Assembly (NCBI RefSeq): GCF_000407365.1
Contig: NZ_ASVU01000001.1
Location: forward strand, 310,001 to 374,000
DNA: 64,000 nt
Direction of reading: 5' to 3'
Source of the DNA: Enterococcus asini ATCC 700915
GTDB lineage: Bacteria > Bacillota > Bacilli > Lactobacillales > Enterococcaceae
Part shown: in pieces, positions 39,962 to 47,906 of the stretch
Position numbering within the stretch: position 1 is the stretch's first letter
Layout: each line of letters starts with the position of its first letter
The notes under the pieces: model-generated
What the model was told of the DNA's origin: nothing
The model's database searches: none
What the model saw: the letters and a program-made list of their open reading frames with translations, nothing else
Translations under genes and position numbers: made by a program

Positions 39962-40858
39962 CTATCTTAAAACCTCATGACCGCCAAATTGATTGCGCAA
40001 AAGAGCCACGAGTTTCTCGTTTAATTTATCTTCATCCTCTGAAGCGTAGCGAACCATTAGTGCCTGAGTAATCACCGGTAAAGAAACTTTACGTTTTAAA
40101 GCTTCTTCCACAGTCCAGGCGCCTTCTCCTGAGGAAGGAATTACTCCTGCAATAGTTTCAAAGTTCTCCTGTTCTGTAAATACAGCTTCAGTTAACTCCA
40201 TCAGCCAAGAACGAATCACAGAACCATGGTTAAACACCTTAGCTACCTTGTCAAGCTGATAAGCAAAAGGACTGTGAGCAAGCAAATGGAATCCTTCGCC
40301 TATTGACTGCATCATACCATATTCAATTCCATTATGAACCATCTTTAAGTAGTGACCACTACCACTTGGGCCACAGTAAAGATAGCCGTTTTCCACACAT
40401 AAATCAGCAAAAAGGCTCTCTACCTGAATAAATGCGTTTTCGTCCCCTCCTATCATCATACAGGCCCCATTGCGCGCTCCAGCCATTCCCCCAGATGTAC
40501 CGACATCTAGAAAGGTCACTTGTTGGCTATCACAATAGGCTGCATTGGCAATCGTATCCGTATACTTAGAATTGCCAGCATCAACTAATACATCATCAGG
40601 TTTTAAATAAGCAGCCGCTTCTCTCAGTATCTGATTCGTCACTGTGCCTGCTGGTAACATCACCCAAACAACCTTGGGACTAGGATCTGCCAATAATGTC
40701 TTGATATCTGAAAAAAACTGACCCCCAATTGCTTCAAAATCAACTCTTACTTGTGGGTTTTGATCCATTCCCGAGAGCTCATATTTTCCCAAGCGACTGA
40801 TGTTTTCTGCAACTCCAAATCCCATCTTGCCCAACCCAATAAATGCAATTTTCTTCAT
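39962..40858 (-). CDS. 6-Phosphogluconate dehydrogenase, short (YqeC/GndA-like) form
   Basis: The protein (298 residues) is a beta-hydroxyacid dehydrogenase of the short 6-phosphogluconate dehydrogenase group, which oxidatively decarboxylates 6-phosphogluconate to ribulose-5-phosphate. Motifs: KIAFIGLGKMGFGVAENI (dinucleotide fold), DVGTSGGMAGARNGACMMIGG (substrate loop) and HYLKMVHNGIEYGMMQ (catalytic Lys). The start at 40858 follows TGGAGGAAAAG. NAD versus NADP use is not clear; Met-Asp-Gln after the second strand suggests NAD. It sits between GH1 and gluconokinase genes. Confidence 0.88.
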   Translation of the reverse strand: MKKIAFIGLGKMGFGVAENISRLGKYELSGMDQNPQVRVDFEAIGGQFFSDIKTLLADPSPKVVWVMLPAGTVTNQILREAAAYLKPDDVLVDAGNSKYTDTIANAAYCDSQQVTFLDVGTSGGMAGARNGACMMIGGDENAFIQVESLFADLCVENGYLYCGPSGSGHYLKMVHNGIEYGMMQSIGEGFHLLAHSPFAYQLDKVAKVFNHGSVIRSWLMELTEAVFTEQENFETIAGVIPSSGEGAWTVEEALKRKVSLPVITQALMVRYASEDEDKLNEKLVALLRNQFGGHEVLR

Positions 40859-40908
40859 CTTTTCCTCCAGACAAAACGACCAGTGACAGAGCAATGGTCG
40901 TTTTTTGA

Positions 40909-42327
40909 TTATTTGAATTCAGGATCTTCCGAAACAGCTAACACTCTTTCATCTATGAGCGAACGATACCAAGTAGCCGATTTTTTCAGACTGCGGCTTC
41001 TCTGTTCATTTAACTCAATACGAACCAAGCCATAGCGATTTTTAAAAGCATTCATTGGGGAGACACAATCAGTAAAAGCCCATAACATGTAGCCTTCACA
41101 ATTGGCTCCCGCATCTACTGCTCGTAGTAATTGTTCCAAATGTTTTGAGATAAATTCAATTCGGTAATCATCTTGAACGATTCCCTGCTCATCCATAAAC
41201 AGTTCTTCATTTTCACGTCCCATACCATTTTCACTAACAACCCAAGGAATATCTCCGTAATTTTTTTGTAGATACATGGCCATATCATACATAATCTCTG
41301 GATAAATTTCCCAACCGCGCGAATTGTTCATTTGTTTTCCTGGTAAATCAAATGGCTCATAATACATCTCTGGATGAAAGGGTGTATTGGCATTCCAAGC
41401 AAAACGGGGTGCTTTTACTCGCTTAGGATAATACTGATTTACACCTAAAAAATCACACGTATTTTCTTGAATGGTTGCAAGCTCTTCTACAGTAGGATAA
41501 AAGTAAATATCATGTTTCTTACACAATTGAATTAATTCTTCTGGGTAATGCCCAAGAACCATAGGACCAAAATAAACTTGGTTGTAAAACAAATCATAGA
41601 TATGCGCTGCTTGCTGATCTTCTTTTGAAGAAGATCGCGGATACACCATTTCAGGATTTAAAATACAGCCAATGCGCCCACTATAGTTTCCAGCATGGTA
41701 AATTTCGATTGCTTTCGCAGAAGCCAGGGTCTTATGAAAATTCCATAGCATCCACTTCTTGGTATTTTGTTCATGAGGCCAACGAATAGCATCCAAATAA
41801 CAACGCGTCTGAGTCACGATTGGCTCATTAAATGTAAACCACTGTTTCACTCGATCTCCATAGCGTTCGAAAGCAATCCGAGCATAACTAGCGTATAACT
41901 CCACGACTTTTTTAGAAGACCATCCATCATATTTTTTCATCAAATAGGTCGGCACTTCATAATGCTCCAAACAAAGTATCGGTTCAACCCCGGCTTCAAT
42001 CAAAGCATCAACCACATCGTCAATATGCTGAGCATAGGATTCGTCTACTACCAAATTCTCATAGTCTACAAAAAAGCGAGACCAATTAATCGAAGTCCGG
42101 TAGTGGGTTAAGTGAATTTCCTTCATCAAATCCACATCTTCTTGATATTTCTCCATGAAACGTGTTGCCACCCCTGGTCCGTATCCTTCATGCCAGACAA
42201 AGCGTTCTTCTTTGTACCAACTATCAATAAAAGAGTCTTGTCCATCTTTTTTTCCTTGCCATCCCTCCGTTTGCCACGCAGAAGAAGCTGCGCCTAAAAT
42301 AAAATTTTCCGGTATATTTATTTTCAT
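40909..42327 (-). CDS. GH1 family glycosidase, probable 6-phospho-beta-glucosidase
   Basis: The protein (472 residues) has the GH1 acid/base motif FTFNEP and nucleophile motif VSENGMG. It is related to the GH1 protein at 28.8-30.2 kb, sharing YRTSINWSRF-like and RGWEIYPE blocks. The phosphate-contact region reads SPMNAFKNRYGL, again with the lysine one position away from the LacG/BglA pattern. It follows the PTS EIIC gene by 35 bases, so the substrate is probably the phosphorylated form of what that permease imports. The next genes handle gluconate. Confidence 0.87.
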   Translation of the reverse strand: MKINIPENFILGAASSAWQTEGWQGKKDGQDSFIDSWYKEERFVWHEGYGPGVATRFMEKYQEDVDLMKEIHLTHYRTSINWSRFFVDYENLVVDESYAQHIDDVVDALIEAGVEPILCLEHYEVPTYLMKKYDGWSSKKVVELYASYARIAFERYGDRVKQWFTFNEPIVTQTRCYLDAIRWPHEQNTKKWMLWNFHKTLASAKAIEIYHAGNYSGRIGCILNPEMVYPRSSSKEDQQAAHIYDLFYNQVYFGPMVLGHYPEELIQLCKKHDIYFYPTVEELATIQENTCDFLGVNQYYPKRVKAPRFAWNANTPFHPEMYYEPFDLPGKQMNNSRGWEIYPEIMYDMAMYLQKNYGDIPWVVSENGMGRENEELFMDEQGIVQDDYRIEFISKHLEQLLRAVDAGANCEGYMLWAFTDCVSPMNAFKNRYGLVRIELNEQRSRSLKKSATWYRSLIDERVLAVSEDPEFK

Positions 42328-42362
42328 AAGAAAATCTCCTTGTTTTTATTGGATTTAGGTGT

Positions 42363-43676
42363 CTAAGCAACCTCTTGTGTCACACGATTGGATACTTTTA
42401 CGAATGGTAGATAAATTAAGATTGAAACAACAATACAAACAATCTGAGTGATCACCGCACCAATATCTCCGGCAGTAGCCAAGTATGCATTCACGATCGG
42501 CGGCATCGGCCAAGGAACCATGACAACAGCTTTTGCCGCAAACCCCATAACTGTGGCAAAGTAGCCAATGGTCCCAGTCACTAAAGGTGTCAAAATAAAT
42601 GGTATTGCTAAAATTGGATTCAACATAATTGGCATCCCAAAAATTACTGGTTCATTGATATTAAAGATTCCGGGAGCCAAGGACAATTTGGTAATCTCAC
42701 GCATATCTGCTCGTTTGCCTACTAATAAAATCGCAATCAATAAACCGATAGTTACACCAGAACCACCCATGCTCATGTACATATCCCAAAAAGGCATGGT
42801 AATAATATTAGGCACTTCTTTTCCAGCTTCGAATGCTTCAGTATTCACTGCGATTGCCGCTAAAAGTAGTGGCTCACGAATAGGTTTGACCATCTGATTT
42901 CCGTGAATCCCAATGACCCAAAAGACTTGCGCGATAAACATTAATAACAAGATTCCAGGTAATCCTTGAACTACTCCTTCTAACGGTTTTTGAATCACAT
43001 TATAGATAATGTCGTAAGCGTATTGTCCCGTCACAGCATAAATAATAAATCCTAGTGTGGATATCCCAGCAATGGTAATAATGGTAGGAAACAACGCCGA
43101 AAAACTTGCAGACACATTTGGTGGCACTGTATCTGGCATCTTTACTTTCAACTTATCTTGACGAAGTAACCAAGAATATAATTCTATTGAAGCAATAGCC
43201 ACAAACATTCCCAGGAAAAGCCCTTTGGTATCCGTGTACTGTTTGGCCAAAACATTTGAAACTAAGATTTCCCGATTTTCTTCAGTTAAGAAATTATAAG
43301 TAGTCGGGTTAACCGACAAATAGGACATAACCGCTACGATTCCGGGGAAAACGCCTGGGATATCATTTAACTTTGCTAATTCAATTCCGATTAAAAAGAC
43401 AGCGTAAATTGTTAAAAAACTCAATGTAACATAACTAACGGTTGCCGCAATCGGTTTTAAATCAGCCAAAAAACTAAGAAAGCTAATACGCGCCAATCCA
43501 TTTTCCGCATCGAAGACCATGGCGGAAAATAACGTACCAAAAGCCCCAGTGATGATCACTGGAATAAGTGCAGTAAAAGCATTTTTGATGACCATGATAT
43601 ATCGTAATGAGTTAATTTTAGTCGCTACGTTTCCTAAAACTAACGACAGTTTGTCTAGAAATGAACTTTGTTGCAT
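42363..43676 (-). CDS. PTS cellobiose-type EIIC permease
   Basis: The protein (437 residues) is a lactose/cellobiose-family EIIC with about ten hydrophobic segments. Family blocks are VIGIHGNQMVKPIREPLLL, FGMPIMLNPILAIPFI and AKAVVMVPWPMPPIVNAYL. It is the first gene of a GntR-regulated operon with GH1, 6-phosphogluconate dehydrogenase and gluconokinase genes. The start at 43676 is preceded by AAGGAGGAAGA. No EIIA or EIIB is encoded in the operon; the EIIA at 28.4 kb is one candidate partner. Confidence 0.9.
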   Translation of the reverse strand: MQQSSFLDKLSLVLGNVATKINSLRYIMVIKNAFTALIPVIITGAFGTLFSAMVFDAENGLARISFLSFLADLKPIAATVSYVTLSFLTIYAVFLIGIELAKLNDIPGVFPGIVAVMSYLSVNPTTYNFLTEENREILVSNVLAKQYTDTKGLFLGMFVAIASIELYSWLLRQDKLKVKMPDTVPPNVSASFSALFPTIITIAGISTLGFIIYAVTGQYAYDIIYNVIQKPLEGVVQGLPGILLLMFIAQVFWVIGIHGNQMVKPIREPLLLAAIAVNTEAFEAGKEVPNIITMPFWDMYMSMGGSGVTIGLLIAILLVGKRADMREITKLSLAPGIFNINEPVIFGMPIMLNPILAIPFILTPLVTGTIGYFATVMGFAAKAVVMVPWPMPPIVNAYLATAGDIGAVITQIVCIVVSILIYLPFVKVSNRVTQEVA

Positions 43677-43728
43677 ATTTTCTTCCTCCTTATACCCTAT
43701 TCATCAATAGAATTTTTTTGATAAAATC

Positions 43729-43857
43729 TTTACAACAATCTGAACAACAGCAAAATCATTTTATCAAACAAGCTAACAGTAATCGATTACATTGCTAATT
43801 TATAGCAATTATGCTATTTTGTAAATAAACTTTACAAGCTGCCTCTCAAGTTGTAAA
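43729..43857. promoter_or_regulatory. Divergent control region with cre site and TTTACAA repeats
   Basis: ATGTAATCGATTACT (minus strand, 43792-43778) fits every position of the cre consensus. TTTACAA occurs at 43729-43735 and 43831-43837, with an inverted TTGTAAA at 43851-43857. The latter two form an inverted repeat, probably the GntR regulator's operator in front of its own gene and the PTS operon. Confidence 0.6.
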
Positions 43858-43913
43858 GGCTGATGTTTACAAGTGAGTGTTCCCTTATTTTATTTAATTT
43901 AGGAGCTGAGAAT

Positions 43914-44639
43914 ATGGCCTATTTTCAAGTAATTGCTACCGAACTGCGGAAAAAAATAGTGGATGGTACCTATCCGAAAGATAGCCGACTCCCCAATCAG
44001 TCAACTTTAGCCAAAGAGTTTCGGACAAGTCGTGTTACCATCCAAAGAGCACTTAATACACTTCAGGTGGAAGGACTAATCGAAGGAAGACAAGGATCTG
44101 GCTCGTATGTCAAAGGTCCAGAATCACTCTTTGATTACGACGCCAGTATCTACGGTGGGATGACCCGCAAACTAGGACACCTGGGAAATCTCAAAAATGA
44201 GATCATCTCCTTTGAAGTTTCCTTTCCCAATGAAAAAGAACAGGAAAAACTACGAATTAAAAAGAATGATCCTGTATACGACATTATCCGTTTACGAATT
44301 TTTGAAGGTGAGCCGCTAGCTTTGGAATATACAATTATGCCTGTTTTAATTATCCCAGGTATCACTGAGGAGATTTTAAAAGGTTCAATTTATCGTTATA
44401 TTCAGCAGGACTTAAATAAACCTTTCGGATCAAGCCATCGACGCATCAAAGCGGATCGTCCCGATACATACGATCAAAAATACTTGCATTGTGAACCGAC
44501 TGATCCAATTTTGGAGTTCGAGCAAATCGTGTTCTTAAAAGATGGTACTCCCTTTGAATATTCCCAAACACGACACCGCTTTGATAAAGGCGATGTGACT
44601 GTTACCTATCAAAGTAGCCGCCACGATTATCACTTGTAA
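43914..44639 (+). CDS. GntR/HutC-family transcriptional regulator
   Basis: The protein (241 residues) has an N-terminal winged helix-turn-helix (RLPNQSTLAKEFRTSRVTIQ, about residues 24-43, then LIEGRQGSGSYV) and a UTRA effector domain from about residue 90 to the end. HutC members bind sugar phosphates or related ligands and usually repress the adjacent operon. It is divergent from the PTS EIIC operon with operator-like repeats between. The start at 43914 has TAGGAG upstream; the frame to 43863 lies within the control region. Confidence 0.9.
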   Translation: MAYFQVIATELRKKIVDGTYPKDSRLPNQSTLAKEFRTSRVTIQRALNTLQVEGLIEGRQGSGSYVKGPESLFDYDASIYGGMTRKLGHLGNLKNEIISFEVSFPNEKEQEKLRIKKNDPVYDIIRLRIFEGEPLALEYTIMPVLIIPGITEEILKGSIYRYIQQDLNKPFGSSHRRIKADRPDTYDQKYLHCEPTDPILEFEQIVFLKDGTPFEYSQTRHRFDKGDVTVTYQSSRHDYHL

Positions 44640-44762
44640 ACTGCGGAAGTTACAACTTATCCAATAAGTGAAAAGAAAAAAATAAATAACTAGCGCAAGC
44701 ATTAATTAAAAAAGGAGTTTTTTTTAATTAGTATCTAGGATGGCTATCCTTTGGCAGAAAGG

Positions 44763-44798
44763 CCTTTTTCGATTAAAATTGAGTTGAAACGAAAAAGG
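44763..44798 (+). promoter_or_regulatory. Hairpin that can mask the ribosome site of the metalloprotease gene
   Basis: CCTTTTTCG (44763-44771) is fully complementary to CGAAAAAGG (44790-44798), and the latter is part of the AAAAAGGAGG ribosome site. Pairing would hide the site. Whether it is used in regulation is unknown. Confidence 0.4.
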
Positions 44799-44808
44799 AG
44801 GAAGAATT

Positions 44809-45699
44809 ATGCGGTGGCGCGGGGATCGACAAAGTACAAATGTGGAGGATCGTTCCGGTAGTAGCGGTCGTTCAGTAGGAAAAATGGCGACAGGTGGTGG
44901 CCTGGGTGCGATTGTGATTGCCATTATCGTCTTTTTGATTTCCGGTGGGGATCTCGGCAGTGTCACGAATACATTAGGTGGTGGTATTACACCAGCTAGC
45001 TATGAAACAGAAAATGTCCAATCTACCGAATACCAAGAGCAAAAGGAATTTGCCGCAGTGGTCTTTGCCCATTTGGAAGATTATTGGAACGAAGAATTTA
45101 GTGAAATGAACGAAAGCTATCAAAATCCCAACCTCGTCTTGTTTACAGACAGCGTGAATTCCGCTTGTGGTCAAGCGACTTCTCAAGTTGGGCCTTTCTA
45201 TTGTCCCGGAGATGAAAATGTCTACTTGGACTTGAGTTTTGCAGACGAACTGTCGCAAAAATACGGTGCTACCGGAGATTATGCTATGGCCTATGTTATT
45301 GCCCATGAAGTTGGTCATCATGTGCAAAACGAGCTAGGCATCACCTCTCAGTTGAATAAAATTCGTCAGCAAGTATCTGAAACGGAATACAACAAATACA
45401 GTGTGCGCTTGGAATTACAAGCCGATTACTTAGCTGGTTGCTTCTCGAAATACTTGGCAGGAGAAACCCATGATGGCCAGCCCATCTTAGAAGCTGGGGA
45501 TATTGAAGAAGCCATCACCGCCGCCAACGCGATTGGAGACGATACCTTACAAAAGGAATACCAAGGCTATGTGGTTCCGGATAGCTTCACCCATGGTACG
45601 AGCCAACAACGGATTAACTGGTTCAACCGGGGTTACAAATACGGCGATTTAGAGCACGGAGACACTTTTAAAGAAAAAGATTTGGACTTAGCTTCTTAA
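44809..45699 (+). CDS. YpfJ-type neutral zinc metallopeptidase
   Basis: The protein (296 residues) belongs to the putative neutral zinc metallopeptidase family (YpfJ). An N-terminal charged segment (RWRGDRQSTNVEDRSG) is followed by one membrane segment (GLGAIVIAIIVFLISGGD), placing the catalytic domain outside the cell. The zinc motif is HEVGHH (AYVIAHEVGHHVQNELGI), with LELQADYLAG as the third-ligand region. The family's C...C pair (SACGQATSQVGPFYC) is present. Substrates are unknown. The gene has its own ribosome site within a possible hairpin. Confidence 0.9.
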   Translation: MRWRGDRQSTNVEDRSGSSGRSVGKMATGGGLGAIVIAIIVFLISGGDLGSVTNTLGGGITPASYETENVQSTEYQEQKEFAAVVFAHLEDYWNEEFSEMNESYQNPNLVLFTDSVNSACGQATSQVGPFYCPGDENVYLDLSFADELSQKYGATGDYAMAYVIAHEVGHHVQNELGITSQLNKIRQQVSETEYNKYSVRLELQADYLAGCFSKYLAGETHDGQPILEAGDIEEAITAANAIGDDTLQKEYQGYVVPDSFTHGTSQQRINWFNRGYKYGDLEHGDTFKEKDLDLAS

Positions 45700-45710
45700 G
45701 CTAAAATCGT

Positions 45711-45744
45711 AAAAGAGGAGGGCAAAATCGCCCTCCTCTTTTTG
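45711..45744. terminator. Bidirectional terminator
   Basis: A 13-bp stem (AAAAGAGGAGGGC / GCCCTCCTCTTTT, 45711-45723 with 45730-45742) lies between convergent genes. Confidence 0.92.
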
Positions 45745-46479
45745 TTATGCTGGAATATTTGTTTGAAGCCATTGGACAATCAACTGCCCGATGATTTCCT
45801 GTTGTTCCTGATTGGTAATCCTTGCCTGGCCGTCTTTTTTCTGCGCGCCATAACTCCCAAAACCTGCATGGTTGCCACCGCTGATTACTTCATACTGGGT
45901 TTGTTCTGGCAAATACGCCTTTGCTTTTACAATATCTGCGGCTTCTACTAACCCATCCTCACTGGCGGAAATCGACAACACGGGCAACTTACTTTTGGCT
46001 AAACTGCCCTTTTGGTCCGGATAACTAGCCAAGTAAATCATGCCGGCCACCTCATTTTTATGCTCGGCGCTAAAGCGACTGGCCATGACGCCCCCTAGGG
46101 AATGGCCTGCTAAGACATAGGTCTCATGAGGATACTTTGCGATAATCTTCTGGGCCGCATTCTTGCCAAAAACCGCCAAGTTAAATGGCATCTTCAGCAA
46201 ATAAACATTGTAGCCGGCTTTGGCCACTTGTTGCGTCCAAATACTGTAGCTGGCCGCATCTACCAGCGCCCCAGGATAGAAAATCAAGTTTTGCTCACTC
46301 TCTTCTGGCGCTTCAAATAAATAGTACGCCCCAGTCTCTTGACTTGTTTCGCTAATGGCAGCTGCTGTCTGTGTCGGGGAATAAGTATTGGCTTCTAATA
46401 AAAGCCATGCACCAAGTAGTAGCACGAAGACTCCAAGAATACTGCTTAAAAGAATTTTACGTCGTTTGCCTTTTTTCAT
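45745..46479 (-). CDS. Membrane-anchored alpha/beta hydrolase
   Basis: The protein (244 residues) has a basic N-terminus (KKGKRRK) and one membrane segment (ILLSSILGVFVLLLGAWLLL), then an alpha/beta-hydrolase domain. The nucleophile elbow is AGHSLGGVMA, the acid lies in ISASEDGLV, and the His in SGGNHAGFGSYG. This fits the PF12695-type hydrolases, which are probably extracytoplasmic esterases. Its ATG overlaps the stop of the Crp-family regulator gene by 4 bases, so the two are translated together. Confidence 0.8.
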   Translation of the reverse strand: MKKGKRRKILLSSILGVFVLLLGAWLLLEANTYSPTQTAAAISETSQETGAYYLFEAPEESEQNLIFYPGALVDAASYSIWTQQVAKAGYNVYLLKMPFNLAVFGKNAAQKIIAKYPHETYVLAGHSLGGVMASRFSAEHKNEVAGMIYLASYPDQKGSLAKSKLPVLSISASEDGLVEAADIVKAKAYLPEQTQYEVISGGNHAGFGSYGAQKKDGQARITNQEQQEIIGQLIVQWLQTNIPA

Positions 46480-47138
46480 CTTGTCGCTCCTTCTTTAACC
46501 AAAGTCTGCAAGCGTTCGACTTTTAGTTGATAACCCCGAGGACACTTTTCGATATAGCCTTGTTCTCGCAGCCATTTCAAAGTATGCATCAAATGCCGGT
46601 AACTAACACCTAAGTAATCGGCAATTTGCCCATTGTTTTCCTCGTATCGTCCCTGAACCGCCACTTCCAACAGCAGTGCTGCCAAGCGATACTTCAACTC
46701 AAAGGTCTGGGCATTAGAAAAATGCTCCATGCGTTTCAGAAGCTTTTCCCCAATGTAGCGGGCCAAATAGCGAGCCAGATGTCCCTCTGACTTGTAATAC
46801 TCCCGAACTAAGGGTAAAGGTAGCGCCAAGCAAGTAACCGTCCCCATGGCAATCACGTCTTTGGTTTCTTCTTCCGCATCGACTAAGGTCAACTCCCCAA
46901 TCAAATCTCCAGCTTCTAAAAACTGCAAAATCAGGCGTTTGCCATTGGCTTCATTTTTCACGATACGAGCTTTTCCGGATAGCAGCAGATACAAGTGCGT
47001 CAAAGGTTCTCCTTGACGTACAAGGGGTTCGTTTTTTTCAAAGGAAAGCAGCTGTCCCCCTGTTAGAAGCTCCTGATTCAGAAAGGGAAAGCTCTGTAGT
47101 AGTTCAGCTAATCGGCTCAAATCAACACTTTTTGTCAT
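46476..47138 (-). CDS. Crp/Fnr-family transcriptional regulator (YeiL-like)
   Basis: The protein (220 residues) has an N-terminal cyclic-nucleotide-binding fold (LVRQGEPLTHLYLLLSGKARI, GDLIGELTLVD) and a C-terminal winged helix (GQIADYLGVSYRHLMHTLKWL). There is no N-terminal Fe-S cysteine cluster as in FNR. It resembles YeiL-type regulators found next to small hydrolase or exporter genes. The effector is unknown. It heads an operon with the hydrolase and is divergent from the YczE-like gene, which it may also control. Confidence 0.85.
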   Translation of the reverse strand: MTKSVDLSRLAELLQSFPFLNQELLTGGQLLSFEKNEPLVRQGEPLTHLYLLLSGKARIVKNEANGKRLILQFLEAGDLIGELTLVDAEEETKDVIAMGTVTCLALPLPLVREYYKSEGHLARYLARYIGEKLLKRMEHFSNAQTFELKYRLAALLLEVAVQGRYEENNGQIADYLGVSYRHLMHTLKWLREQGYIEKCPRGYQLKVERLQTLVKEGATR

Positions 47139-47234
47139 TTTAACTCCTTATTGTGCGATATCTCCTAATTGGTTCCTTCCAGTTTGTTGCATACTCTTCT
47201 TGCAATCAATTTACTTTGGAAAGGAAGCTTTACC

Positions 47235-47834
47235 ATGAATTCTACCACGATTTCTCGTTCATTGTTTTTTTACTTGCTCAGCGCTTTTGGGATTAGTCTG
47301 ACCTTAAAGGCCAGTATCGGTGTCAGCAGCTTCAACTCTTTTAATGCGACTTTAGCGGCCTTTAGTCAGTTGAAGGTGGGGACGATCACCACTGGAGTGA
47401 ACTTGCTCTTTCTCGGAGCATGTCTATTCCTCGACCCGCATCCCCTTTGGCAGAACTATCTAATGATGGCCAGTGCTTTGTTTTTCTTTGGTTCTACGAT
47501 TAATCTCTGCTATTACTTGTTGTTGCCCAGTTTTGCGGTTCCTTCTTATGTAGGAAATGTCTTATTGTTTATCACCGGCACCGTGATTGCCGGCATTGGT
47601 ACGGGAAAAGTCCTAAAGTACCAGTTTCTTAAATTTCCCATTGAAACCTTTTGTGTTTTTTTAGCGGAACGCACCAAGTATAGTTTTGCTTTTTACCGAC
47701 AAGCCATCGACTTTGTCTGCATCGGCTTGGCTTTAGCATTGAGTTTTCTTGGTCATTTACCTTTAATGGTCAGAGAAGGCACTTTGATTAGTTTCTTGCT
47801 CTTGTCTCGGGTGATTGCCCGGGCTAAGGAATAA
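47235..47834 (+). CDS. YczE/YitT-like integral membrane protein
   Basis: The protein (199 residues) has five to six hydrophobic segments and the family pattern near the start: FYLLSAFGISLTLKASIGVS followed by FNATLAAFSQLKVGTITTGVNLLF, and FLKFPIETFCVFLAE later. Such DUF161-like/YczE proteins have no established transport substrate. The start at 47235 follows AAAGGAAG; the frame upstream to 47169 lies in the promoter region. It is divergent from the Crp-family regulator gene, an arrangement often seen for these pairs. Confidence 0.75.
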   Translation: MNSTTISRSLFFYLLSAFGISLTLKASIGVSSFNSFNATLAAFSQLKVGTITTGVNLLFLGACLFLDPHPLWQNYLMMASALFFFGSTINLCYYLLLPSFAVPSYVGNVLLFITGTVIAGIGTGKVLKYQFLKFPIETFCVFLAERTKYSFAFYRQAIDFVCIGLALALSFLGHLPLMVREGTLISFLLLSRVIARAKE

Positions 47835-47850
47835 AGCAACAACTCGTTAT

Positions 47851-47897
47851 TAAAGTAAAAGAACCGAACTTCATCGAGAAGTCCGGTTCTTTTACTC
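47851..47897. terminator. Bidirectional terminator at the end of the exopolysaccharide operon
   Basis: The stem AGTAAAAGAACCG...CGGTTCTTTTACT with inner ACTT/GAAGT pairs lies between convergent genes. Confidence 0.9.
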
Positions 47898-47906
47898 GCC
47901 CTATTA

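Noticed and set aside
44700-44730. AT-only palindrome after the GntR gene as a strong terminator
   Set aside because: The stem is all A-T pairs with a four-base loop and is too weak to call with confidence, though it could end the transcript.
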